Assembly (NCBI GenBank): GCA_965153455.1
Contig: OZ234496.1
Coordinates: forward strand, 8,703,863 to 8,767,862
DNA from: Sphagnum compactum
Taxonomy: Eukaryota > Bryophyta > Sphagnopsida > Sphagnales
Direction of reading: 5' to 3'
DNA length: 64,000 nucleotides
Each line of letters starts with the position of its first letter. Positions within the stretch are counted from its first letter, which is position 1. Both the position numbers and the translations under genes were made by a program. The notes under the pieces were generated by a model, which was not told the origin of the DNA, ran no database searches, and saw only the letters and a program-made list of their open reading frames with translations. Positions 14,180-25,689 of the stretch are shown here, piece by piece.

Positions 14180-17100
14180 GTGCTTTTGCCTGTTATGAAC
14201 CTCGTATGCCACAATGGCCAAGCCTCTGAGATGGTGGCAGTAAATTCAGTGCCAGATTTGACATCAGCATTTCCAAACAACAAGAAGGTGGCAGCATCTA
14301 AATCCTGGATGTTGGTTGATGCAAAGGGGAATCAATGCTGTTGGAAGTGGTCAAGTATGACATCATGCATCACGTCGGTATCCATGCTCGTGACCTTAGC
14401 ATTTTGGATCACCTCTTATCATATCCATCAACAATTCTTGGGCAGGAGCCAGCCATTGTGCTGAATCTTGAGGTGAGATTATTGTCTGTTCCTCTCCTGT
14501 AGTCCTCTCATTTGCAGACAGGCATCAAGATTGTCTATTCCTCCCATCTTCTCACGGGAGCAAGGCATCAAGGATTGCAAAGGGAAAGGGTAAGACAGTG
14601 TATGTATGAGTGTTGTTCTTCATATGTTTCAATAGCAAAAGTACCCTTCATGCCTGGCTCTCACACTATTGCATGGATTTTCACAGACTTTTGTAGTATA
14701 CACTAAGTGTGATGATGATGGTGGAAACCTATCATTGGTTTCAGTAAGAAAGTTCAAACCTACCGTTTGGTTTTGAATGTGATTCTGAGATATGATTTGT
14801 GTTGTTGTCTTTCATGTTGAAGTGCTACTCCAATGTGCTAAACCACATGAGCTCATATCCACTTGGGTATGATATCACATTGTCTATGTGACATCATCCT
14901 AGGGCTGAACTGCAGGAGTGCATATCCACTTGGGTATGATATCACATTGTCTGCTTGACATCATCCTAGGGCTTGGTGTGCAACCTTGCAAATTTGTATT
15001 GCAGGTTGCAGTAGTAGTGGTGGTGGTGGTACAGAGCATTGTTTTCTAGGCACCGCCCAAGCATCTGGCAGGAATAGATCAGATCTTGCACGTATGATAT
15101 CACGTCCTCTGCTTGACATCATCCTAGGGCTTGGTCTGCAACCTTGCAAATGTGTGTTGCAAGTTGCAGTAGTAGTGGTGCAGAGTTGTGCCACTGAAGT
15201 GTCTAGCAGGAACAGATCAGATCGCAATGTCACCCATCTGTGCACAAATATTGCTTTGTAGCATTGCAACAGGCGGTCTTTGTATCACAACCTTGGTACT
15301 TCTGTTGCAAGGAGGAGCCTGGTTTTCATTGTTGACATTGGTGGTAGGAATCTTCAAGTAGAGAACTCATGTTTTTTCTTTGTGTACGTATGTTTGTCAC
15401 TTGTGGGTTGAACAGCATAGCAAAGCCATAATAACAGCAGAAGAGGTGTCCTTTCTCCTTTTCACTTGCTTGGGTTTTACTTAGAGTTTACAGGCTATGC
15501 TAAATACCAATCCTGTAGTGTATTCAGGGTCTTGCAGTCAATAAACAGTTTAGACTATGGATAAAATAGGTATAAAAGAGTTCAGACAATTGCTGATAAT
15601 GCACAAAACACCAGCAGAACAGATTGAATCTCTTCAGGGGCTTGTCAATTTACAACAGTCCCACTGTAATTGCAAGCACTTCCTTCAAGATTGAACTGAT
15701 CTATGGAGGGTTTAGGGTTTAGGGTTTGAAAAAATAGCTCTAGACCTCTTTGGTTCCACCCCCATATCTTCCTCATTTTTAGTCCATATTGAGTCATTTA
15801 AAACCTGATGGGTTGCACTAATTAGGGCTTTACAAAAGTTTTTTGTATTTCAGAGGCAAGGATGCAATGACCCAAGATTTTAAGCTTGAGTCATTTTTGT
15901 GACATTGGAAGCGCTAGGTGGGGCTACAAATTTTCAATGAGCTTCAGAAGCCGACAAACAATGTGTGAGGATTCGACCTCCTTTGAATTCTTAAGTGTTT
16001 GTTCACAAGCCTATCTACCCTAGTTAGGAAAGTTTAGGATTAGTTTATGTTAGAGTAGATTAGTTTAGGTTTTGATTTAGGTTAGTTTAGGGAGGAGGAG
16101 GCAGGAAGCATTGGGAGGTGGTGCCCAAACATATAAACACAAGTTTGTTTTTGCTTTTCAATTATTTCTTACTTGAGATTTTAAAAAAGAAAAAATATAT
16201 AAATTTGAGATCTGGATTGTGAAAACTAGATATGAAAATTGACTATTAGCGCATTTGTGAGAATCGTCCTGTCTGAGAACCGGCTTGATTAAAAAAATTG
16301 AAGTGTGATAACCTGATCAGTTCTCATAAGTCTAAAAATATAATTTTAAGGAACTGAGTCAGTTCTCTCAAGTTTTGGGAAGAACTGGAACCAGCGCTTC
16401 TCATAAAGAAAGAGAGAACCACCCAACACTGGTCTTATTGTGAAACCCAACAGGTGAAATTGTGAAACCTTTTGTACAAGAACTCTGTCTGTGAATGGTG
16501 TTTCTGATCAGTTGGGTTTGAATGAATATGAGGGTGATGTTAAAGAATTGGAGAAAAATGGGAAGGGCAATTCTTGGAGTCCTCAGATGCAAGACCATAA
16601 TGATAATTTGCCAGGATCGGATGGTGCGTTTACTGAGGATTGCAATGAGTCTTGTGTGGTGGTGTTGATGATGAGCAAGAGCACAATGCTTAAGCACTTC
16701 AAGCAACCTTTGTTGCTGGAGTGTAGCGAGTATTGTAGGAGCTAAAGCAATTTTTTTTTGATATATCAGATGTAAAGAACGTATATTAGAGAGGTTCCGC
16801 TCTCAGAAATGAGCCTACATTGGTTTCCAGTACAACAGAGAACAGATCAAGAGAATGCTGATTTTGAATACCTGCTTAGATCATGATTCTTCACCCTTCA
16901 GGGAAGACTGATGAGTAGTGTTGGGGCTGAATCAGTACCACCATTTGAGTTCTGGGCTCTGGAGGTGGCATTAGAAGCAATCTGCAGCTTTCTGGATGCA
17001 AAAACAAAAGAGTTGGAATCTACTGGTCACCCAGCTTTGGATGGTTTAACAAAAAAGGCATTCAAAAACTTCCCCTCTACCTATTTATCAGGACCAGCAA

Positions 17101-17796
17101 TTGCGGTTGTACCTGATCAATCTTTTCACTGCAATACTCTTGTTGTTGCAGTGCACTGAGATTTGATGTGTTCACTGTGTTCTGCGCGCTAACAATCTGT
17201 CCCTTGATTTTTGTTTGCAGCTTATTTAAGCCGGTTTTAAATACGATTTTGGAAGTGCCTTGGCCATGGAGGTTGATTGAGGTTTGGAAGTGGCTTGGTT
17301 GCAGGTCAGCAGTTGGAACATGAAGAGTACCATGACCAGGTTAACTGCACAAGTGCAAAAGGTAATGCTTTTGTTTTGGCATGAGATTTGAGAATTTTAG
17401 ATTGATGAGTGCATCTGGCAGTATGTTTGCAGAAGTTGTGAATGGCAGCTATGTTTTGTTGGTTGGAAATCTTCTACATCATTTTGAAAGCACAGACATC
17501 AGTAATACAGTGGCCAACAGCCTGATCTGTAATACTGCAATTTCATTGCTGTGCCAACATGGGTTTCCTCACATGTCCCATCTTGCAGTTTGATTTTGCA
17601 GGTTGATTTTACATAGATGAGATACTGCAGAAACTGCTCCTGATCATGTGTCGAGAGTGTCTTGGAATATCTGAGAAGTTCATGAGGTGCTCACTGTTTG
17701 TCACAGGTGAGGGATGAGCTAGATGATGATGATGACATGGTAGATACACTTGACTGGCAAAGAAGATACAGTATAAATACAAATATCAGCTCTTGA
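14180..17796 (+). pseudogene. MRS2/MGT (CorA-type) magnesium transporter, decayed
   Basis: MRS2/MGT proteins are Mg2+ channels of plant membranes. Four blocks match the family in order. Block 1 (14180-14472) reads [10 protein letters not shown], then shifts frame near 14333-14342 to continue as [18 protein letters not shown] and PAIVLNLE, followed by a gtgag donor. Block 2 (16902 to about 17060) reads [20 protein letters not shown] and [16 protein letters not shown]. Block 3 (17305-17361) reads MKSTMTRLTAQVQK. Block 4 (17707-17796) reads VRDELDDDDDMVDTLDW and ends in a stop. Blocks 3 and 4 still have matching GT/AG borders and phase. I did not find the exon normally lying between blocks 1 and 2, or the C-terminal membrane helices with the essential GMN motif. 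Block 4 has lost about four residues before the Asp run. The gene is most likely non-functional. Confidence 0.83.
14854..15220. repeat. Nested tandem repeats inside the MRS2 remnant
   Basis: The segment catatccacttgggtatgat starts at 14854 and again at 14921, each followed by acatcatcctagggct. A longer unit containing gacatcatcctagggcttgg, ggttgcagtagtagtgg and gaatagatcagatc recurs about 158 bases later, from about 15092 to 15220. Two duplication events of different length are therefore visible. The repeat occupies the region where the second MRS2 exon would be expected. Confidence 0.85.
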
Positions 17797-17814
17797 CTGC
17801 CAAAGAAGATACAG
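17749..17814. repeat. 43-base tandem duplication at the end of the MRS2 block 4
   Basis: The phrase cttgactggcaaagaagata at 17749 is repeated at 17792 with one change. The first copy lies in the open frame of MRS2 block 4. The in-frame stop (tga) falls at the start of the second copy. Confidence 0.85.
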
Positions 17815-20427
17815 CAGCATCTCTAATTTTTCTGTAATTTGAGACTTCTGGATGTTCCAGGTTTTTACTTTAGCCCTCCTGAGGTATCTACTTTGGTGGC
17901 TTGTGGCTGCACCTGTTGTATTATCTTCAATTGTTGTTGCAGTGGTGATTGTCCTGCAATTTCATAGATATTTGTTCATGTGGCTTTAGCATATGCACCG
18001 CATCCAGTAATCCAAATGGTGTGCTGAAAGGATAAGGGTTCAGGGCACAGGAGGTCTCAACCACTGCCCTCTATGTAGGCATCTCTATGCCCAAGGTTCA
18101 GATTCTTGCTTTTACAGTGACAAGCTAAAATGAATTGAAGCTTAGCCTCACAAGCTTGTTGCAGCTTGAATGAGGATACTACTGACTTTTTGTACTAGCT
18201 ATGTCTATGGAGTGCTAGCCAACATCATGACTTAGTCATCCCATTGCTTCTGGAGATGGAACAAAAACTCAGGACACATTTTGTATGTTGCTTGGCCCAA
18301 AATATTGGGCAGGTTATATGTATACTTATCTACACCCACCGTCAGGAGCTGATAAAGTCAGTAAGGAGTTGTGGCAGCTCATCACTGCTATTTGTGATAA
18401 AGGTGATGGTCTGACACTTTCTGAGTGACTCTCGTAAGGTTATGGCTGCACTCATTGTCATGTTACCTTCAAATTGTTGTCGTCGAGATGTCTGGGTGGA
18501 CATCGCTGTGTGTTATATGTGAGCATTATGTATGTTGTGAATTAGGTATGGCTGGTGTAAAATTTCAGATGGACGTCAGCTTTCTGTCATTTGACAACAA
18601 CAAATGGGTGTCATTTGACTGTGCTGGTGATGGGAATTTGGGGTGGACAACAGGTGGTGGGGTTAACAGGCCTTGTGTGTATGGCCGTCTTCATAGCAGT
18701 ATTGGGCTATGCACACTACAAGCACCTCATTGGCATCTAAGACAGCTTTACACTACAGAGCCCCAATGTCTCTTCATATTCTTGTTTCAGCACTAGGGTT
18801 GGTGCTCACTGCTGACACTAGTATTGATACTGAGATAGGCAGCAGGTTTGCTAGTTTGATTCTTTCAGCTGTTCTTTAAACTCTTTATGCATGGTGGGGG
18901 TGCTCTTACAGCACACACTGTGGGGTGTATCTGTTTAGTGAAAGCTCTTTTGCCACTGGCTTTAGCAAGCTGTTTATTACAGCCTGTTAGAGTCAGAGTG
19001 AAGCTTGGCTAAAAGCTCTTTGAAATCGGAATAAATCTCACTTATCTCAATGGTTATATGGTCTACTAATTAGCTTCTGTGGCTTGGTCTGGAGGCATAA
19101 CCCTGTAATGTTGTTGCCTCAATCTTATAATTACAGCAGCAAGGGATATGTCAGAATGTGTGCTACTTTGAAGCTCAAGGTTGGCACACGACAATTGTGA
19201 GATATCCTTAACAATGTCCAGAAACCTGCTACGTAAGTCTCCAAGCTTATTCATTGGTTTTATTCTTTGGTTGCTTTGACTTTATTACTTTTCTGAGTCA
19301 AATTTTGAAGGTAACCATGCAAGCTTAGCTGCTCAGTTTTTGTTCTGGTGGATCCCAGGAGGAACAGTCCCAGGAGACTAAGTGACAGGGGGAACTGCAC
19401 ACTAATTAAGGACAAAATGATAAAAGAAAATGTGAATGATTTCTCCCACAATACCCATGACAAGTGCCCTAACAAATATTGCTACAAAGATGCGATTCAC
19501 TTTGAGAACAGGTCCACAGGCAGCTGTATATTGGCCTGTAAACACTGTTATTTTAAGAAACTTCAGGGTTTCGATAGTGAGAAATTGAGTTTGACCTTGT
19601 AATTACGCATAGGATATAACTTTCTCCAAAAGGATTCGGAAAGAAATATGACTAACTTTGATTGGTCAGTCCCAATGATTGACCCATGTGATGATGCCAT
19701 TTAGTTGATACTCACTTTACATTGTCAAGGATTTTATGTGGTAGATAAAGCCCCTGCCCTCTGGAAGTTATTAAAAAAAGTGGATGGGAAAACCTGCTCC
19801 TTTACTGACAACAAGTTACCCTGAGGAGTGGTGAGGAATGTGCCCTCCATCTACAATAAGACAATAAACATAGTACCATAAACATATGTGAGTCTTGGAG
19901 AATAACTTGCACACTATTTTGAATATGATAGACACTGATAGAGGCCCAATACATGTACCGGGTGTGGGTGTGTGGATCTACTTTGATCATTAGTATTTGG
20001 CTTTTAGTGTTTGAGGACTTGAAGCAAGGGTTTTTGGGGTTTTTGTTTCTCTCATTTTAAAGCACACCCATTGACCAGTGTACACTGATCTCCTCACAAT
20101 CCCTCCTAGATTCACATCCTGTGCTCCTTTCACAAGCCAAAGTGGACTGCCAGAAAATACCAGATCTCTCTAAAGCTCTAAATTGGGAGAGCTAGATAAA
20201 TGTCGAGTTTGGGAGGTTATAACAGCAGATTTAAAGCCCCAATCGACAGAAAAACCTGAAAACATACCTAGGACTTCATATCACCCAGCTCTTTGCTCTT
20301 GAAGAACTTTACATAAGTAATATGAATCAGCTCAACTAAAAGTTCACCAAAGCCATACACAGATATATTCCAGCAGAAGTTGTCAGTCCACTGAAACTCA
20401 AAGTTGTTTCCACATCTCTTTCACCCA
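17797..20427. other. Spacer after the MRS2 remnant
   Basis: No gene recognised. Moderately GC-balanced DNA continues to about 19 kb. I searched it for the MRS2 C-terminal membrane region and its GMN signature and did not find them. The rest is ordinary spacer. Confidence 0.45.
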
Positions 20428-20600
20428 TCTTTGCATTCAAGCTTTGTTCAACTCCACAAATCAGTCTAGACGGTAAACATACTACCACCAATCTTTCCAT
20501 TCACGCTTAATCTTCAACTGCACACATCAGTCCAGACGGTAGACATAGTACAACTAATCTTTGCATTCAAGTTTTGTTCAACTCCACAAATCAGTCTACG
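20428..20600. repeat. Three-copy tandem repeat, period about 63-66
   Basis: Units start with atctttgcattcaag or variants at about 20428, 20491 and 20557. Each contains a ttcaactccacaaatcagtc-like middle, and the first two end in agacggta. Copies 1 and 3 are more alike than either is to copy 2. Confidence 0.8.
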
Positions 20601-21519
20601 ATGCCTACTGCCCAGAGACTCACGCCCAGAACACAGAGAAACGAAGTTCCAGGATCGACGACTGATCACAACTACCTACTTCACAAGTGCACCACCATCT
20701 CAATAAGACTTGCCAGCAAAATGTCCTGGAGTGTACGTACGATTGCAATGTCACTCTAGATCTCTCTCGTCCCAGCCTCAACGAGTCATGGATACCGTAC
20801 GTCGAAATCATTCTCTTCTGATCAGCTAGAAACGCAATATCGACCTATAATAGTGCAATTTTTTTGATAATTTGCATGTATGATTCCTGCCAGACCTGGA
20901 CGATCCACTCACGATCATTCTAGCAGCTTCGCAGCAGCTCACCAAGGTACCAAACTTCAAAGCTCATGAATATGAGGGTACGACACTTATCATAACTGAT
21001 CCCACTTGCCAGCCACTTCCACTGCAAAATTGCTGAGAAGCTTCAATTGTCGCCCAAAGTAAACACCCACAAAAATTTTCAGCCAAGAATCGGTAGAAAA
21101 GACAATATCATTGATCAGGCTACCACAGAACTCCGCCTGTCCATTGAAATGATAAAAAAAAAAGCTGAGCTGCATGGTACCCACATAACAAAGCAATTCA
21201 CATTCTGTCGGCATTTCATTGCCGCCATTGATACAGTCGGTAAAGCAGCTTTTGTTGCAGATGATCATTGGGAAAGATCTGTACCGCGAAGAAATCGTCG
21301 GCATACGGTCTGGATGCTGCCTTCCTTGATTGCACAGGCAGGCCTCTTTGAAGTTTTACCGCTACCTTTAGGGAAGAAAGAAACACTGCTACTGTAGGTA
21401 CCTTGCCTGCCTACTTCACTACTCCCTCGCATTGTCGGTACCAACCGATTTGCAAAAATTGTGCTTAAATGGGGCCAGAGTGAACCAAACCCCCACAAAT
21501 GCTTCATCCATATTTGGAA
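20601..21519. other. Spacer
   Basis: Open frames of up to about 116 codons occur on both strands, but no conserved motif was recognised. I see no supported gene. Confidence 0.4.
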
Positions 21520-21620
21520 GCCTCTTATGACCAGAATTGGGTGGGTACCCAGTTTGAATTAAATAACCCGCGAGAGCCTCTTATGACCAGTATTGGGTGG
21601 GTACCCAATTTGTATTAGGT
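21520..21620. repeat. Two-copy tandem duplication, period 56
   Basis: The sequence gcctcttatgaccagaattg begins at 21520 and recurs at 21576 with one change. Both are followed by ggtgggtaccca and a similar tail. Confidence 0.85.
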
Positions 21621-22221
21621 GACTGTGGAGAGGAGCCAGATTATCGAATATAGTTGGGTTATCTCAGTGCATTCATGCCTCAACTATAACCCAAGTTAGT
21701 TATAAACCCAACTAACTGTAATAGGATACATACCTTTAAAATTTTATTTACCCTCAAGCAAGACAAGGGCATGTCATCACCCAAATTTTTCCATTTTTTG
21801 GGAGTCAAAAAGTGTAAATACATATGCAGTTAAACCACTGAAGATAAATGTATACTTTCTAGAATTATTCATAAAATTAAAAGAAACCCCAATAATGGAT
21901 TAAATATTCTCGATTATTGATGTCTAAAGGACATGCCACACCGATAATATGTTTGGCACAAGCTCAACTTATGCATTATTGATTCAAATGCAAAAAATTC
22001 TTGTCTGAACATATGCCAGCCCTTTTTCACCATCTTGAAACATCCAGGGTTGTGGGAATTGTGGGCGAGCATAATTCCAGGGAAGCCCACCCACAATTCA
22101 ACCTTGTTTGATATGGTCCAAAATATGATAAGGTTTCCATGTCTGCTAAACTTTTCACTCGACTTAGCTCTGGACCAGCTGCCACCTGGGTGGTCAAAAG
22201 ATAGGAGCATACCCTGAGTAA

Positions 22222-23412
22222 GGTTCTCTTGGCCACAGTGAACCAGCACCCACCAGCGCACCATCCACTGGATGCCCATACTTACTCAGTTGTGGATGAA
22301 CCGCAACTGAGTTAATATTTTGTTTCACCTTGGTAGCCAATTATGTAAGAAATAGGTCTCATATAGAGATAGGTAGGTAGGAAAATAGGTAACTACTAGG
22401 TAAAAAGTAGATGGTTTATACATAGGTAAAGGCTGTTTTTTTTACCTACCTATTAACAACCTGCTTGTGAGTTGATAGTAGGTAGGTTTTTAAAAAAAAA
22501 GCAACTGAGCTAATCACCGTGGTTAACTAAGGAGTTGGAACCCAACAGAAAAGCTGTTTCCTGACCACTTACCATCCATCCATCCTTCATGGTGTGCTGG
22601 TGGGTGCTGGTTCATTGTGGCCGGTTCTCTCTTCATGCATAAAGAAGCAATTCATGCTAAACAGTTCAGAACCTGCCTACCAAGTTAGGCACTTTGTTGC
22701 CTAATATTTATTAAATAATGAAAAAGTCTATTAGGCAAACTGATCTGGAATTTTAGTGAAATGGCATTTAGGTTTTTACTTTTATTTGATCAATTGAGGA
22801 CAGGTGAAATCAGCAACACATGGGACTTGAAAATTTAGGGTTCATATATATACTTGAGCTTTTTCATTATTGTTTAGAGGCTCTAAGAATCAGCTTTCTA
22901 GCATTGTTGTTTGATAAGTATAGCATTGACACACCCTCTTCTTCCTATTTTGTTTAAGTATGAAGAGTTGTGCTCACATGACATTATGTGTTGGAAAGAT
23001 ATTATGTTTGAGGATTCATGATAAGGTGTCAAAAGCTCAATTTTTTTTGGAGAAATTAGCCAATTTTCAAGCACATTTTTCAAGAATTGTACACATGATA
23101 GACTTAATTATTAAGTAATTTCACTTTTAATATTTAATATTTACATAACATGGTAGTTTGGTAGGCAAGGTGCTAAACACCCTAACAAACTTCATAAGGT
23201 CAAAGTTGACCCTTACCTATTTATAAACCATCTACTTACATGGTAGTTACTTATTTTCTTACCTATCTACCTATATATGAGACCTATTTCTTACTTAATT
23301 GGTTACCAAGGTGAGACAAAATATTAACTCAGTTAATGAGGTTCATCCACAAGTGAGCAATACCTTCCAGCCAATGGATGGTGCGCTGGTGGGTGCTGGT
23401 TCACTATGGCTA
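22222..23412. mobile_element. Foldback DNA element with about 200-base inverted arms
   Basis: The left arm (about 22231-22435) begins ggccacagtgaaccagcacc and includes gagttaatattttgttt, aagaaataggtctcatata and agatggtttata. The right arm (about 23210-23412) is its diverged reverse complement, ending gggtgctggttcactatggc. Order and spacing are kept along the arms. Between the arms is AT-rich filler without a transposase. This is the structure of a non-autonomous foldback or long-TIR transposon. No target-site duplication was identified with confidence. Confidence 0.8.
22571..22632. repeat. Third terminal copy inside the foldback element
   Basis: The stretch ggtgtgctggtgggtgctgg followed by ttcattgtggccggttctct matches the outer end of the element's right arm and is inverted relative to the left arm. 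Together with the left arm it could bound a shorter element of about 410 bases (22222-22632). Confidence 0.75.
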
Positions 23413-25264
23413 GTGACACGGTATGGGACTGGGGGGGGGGGGGGGCTGTTCCCAGTGTGGGTACGTGTTACTTACCTGTTTAACTAAGGTCAACAAAGGC
23501 ACAACATCCATCCCATTTACTATGAATTCATCCCCATCCCATTATTCCATGAGTGTTCATGTATCCAACTTAGACCCAATCAAAGCTCCCAAGGACAATT
23601 GTATCATGAGGTGGTCCTCCTAGCAAAAAGAAACAAGAGGTTTGATTTTTAGTGAATGAGAGGGCAAAGGAAAAGGAATTATTTCATGCCAAAAAGTGGC
23701 AGACCCATTGCCAGGGAACATGCAGGGTAAAGACTGAGAGTATGATATTTACTTTTCATTATGTAGACACGAGAACTACCAACATTTTTTTAATGTGTGA
23801 ATAATGTTGCCTATTCGGCTACTATTTTCTGAGCAATTCCTTGGGCAGCTTTTTATGGGCGCCAACAGCCAAGTTAGAGGCACCTTTTAAGGGCAGTGTA
23901 CCTTAACCCACCCTACTTTTGCTCTCTATAATCATTCAAATCTATTGGGAATCTGAGATTGTAATAATTAGTGGTTTAGGGGTATTTTAAAAGTCACACA
24001 ATATGATTAAAGTTCTGATAAAGTTTTAGCTTTTAGAATTCCCTCGTTTAGGATGATAATTTAAGATGACAGCTTCTACATTTAAGTTGCCTGGGTAGGT
24101 GATTTAAAACATAAGTTCCTAATTCTTAAAGGCTGGCTTTCCCCTCCTCAAATGCTTTTCAAATCCAACTGATTTAAAATCTCAACTTGAGCATATATGG
24201 CCTTGTTTTTAGGATCTTTATTTGATCATATTAAAATTCCCTTTTAAAAATATTAGGATTTTTGTTGGATCACATTAAAACTCTTATTTGAAGATTTTGG
24301 GATCTTACACCCACCATTCAAAAAAGAATCTCCTAATTATGTAAGAAGACCTTAAGTTTCTTTTAAAATAATAATTAATTGAAAATAAGTTCAAATTTTT
24401 CACATCAAACTTGAAGTGAGTTTTAAATTGTCTTTTTTTTAAGAAAAAAATATGTGTACAAAAACACTGAAGTTTGATTTACTTGGAGGGCTTATTATGA
24501 TGATTTTAGGTGCTCTTACGTTAGATTTGAGTTTAGTTATTATTTTCTTATGCAATGGTTTCTATTGGTTAGGTGAATGCCCTAAGCCCAACATTTTTTT
24601 TATTGATGAAATTTCGTAAGTTTGCCACCTATAGCAAGGGCCAATGACAACTCCCACTTAAACCCTAAAAGAAACTTGTTGATTTTTTCAATTCCCTAAG
24701 GTTTTTGTTTAGGGTTATCCAATGACAAGATGTGACCTAAAGGTTTGCTCATTGGCAAAAGCTCATCATCACTTTAGGCCATCGATGACTCACATTCGAT
24801 AAACCTATTTTTGTTGTCACACTTGTTTGATGTAATTATCAAATTTGTAGCCAAATTATTTTCACCAAACAAATTTCATTGTCATTTTGATCTCAAGCTT
24901 TAAATTTATGTTGTCACCTCCCAAATGCATTCTAGATTTTTTAGGTTGTCCTCCTAATTATAAAAGAAATGTTGAACCTTGGTTGTATAAGTTGCACAAC
25001 TATTAAAGGTCCATTTTCTTGAGCTTTGTTAGTAAGGTTTGTTGTTCATGCACTATGTAAGTTCAATGTAGCTTTCAATGCAATGGAGGAGCGGAATCAA
25101 GGATGATTTTGTGCAATTACAATGGATTTTTAAATCTCTTTATAAAAACAATGTTTGTTAGAATAGTCACATAGGCCTTCCTAGTCTTTACATTTTATAG
25201 GTTTTTCAAGCTCTTCTTTTGTTTTTGTTTTCCTAATTTGAATTTCTTTGCTTTGAAGTTTGCA
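23413..25264. other. AT-rich spacer
   Basis: A run of fifteen G lies at 23431-23445, just outside the foldback element. The rest is AT-rich DNA with no open frame or family motif that I can support. Confidence 0.45.
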
Positions 25265-25480
25265 ACTTTTCAAGCTTTAGGGTTAGGGGTTTGCATTTCT
25301 TGATTCAAACTTTTTAAAAATCTATAGTTTCTCAAGCTTTAAGGTTTAGGTCATTGCACTTCTTGAGTCAAGTTTTTTGTAATTTTATAGCTATTCAAGC
25401 TTTAAGGTTTAAAGTTTTGTACTCCTTGAGTCAAAATTCAGGGTTTAAGGCTTTGCAAGTCTTGAATCAATGCACCATGG
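25265..25480. repeat. Degenerate tandem repeat, period about 62
   Basis: Units begin with caagctttaggg or caagctttaaggttta at about 25271, 25333 and 25396. A partial unit starts near 25440. Each contains a ttgcatttcttgattcaa-like segment. Confidence 0.75.
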
Positions 25481-25689
25481 CACCTTTACAGCCGACTAAT
25501 TACAAATATAATTTTTAATTTTTATTAAAGTCCTTATTCATTTATTTGACATTACTTCATTGAATTAAGATGTTGATTATAATGCATTTGGTTACATTAT
25601 AATCAAAGTTGATGTTGTTATAAAGGCCCATCATCTTGAATCTTTTGTTGCTCTTGAGTTTTTGCACCTAGATTATCACCTATACATAA

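Noticed and set aside
15706-15728. Telomere-like repeat, fewer than three units of tttaggg
   Set aside because: Too short to be an interstitial telomere array; such short runs are common by chance in plant DNA.
18530-18640. Possible MRS2 C-terminal membrane segment (GMAGVKFQMDVSF)
   Set aside because: Resemblance to the family region is weak and the diagnostic G-M-N motif is absent.
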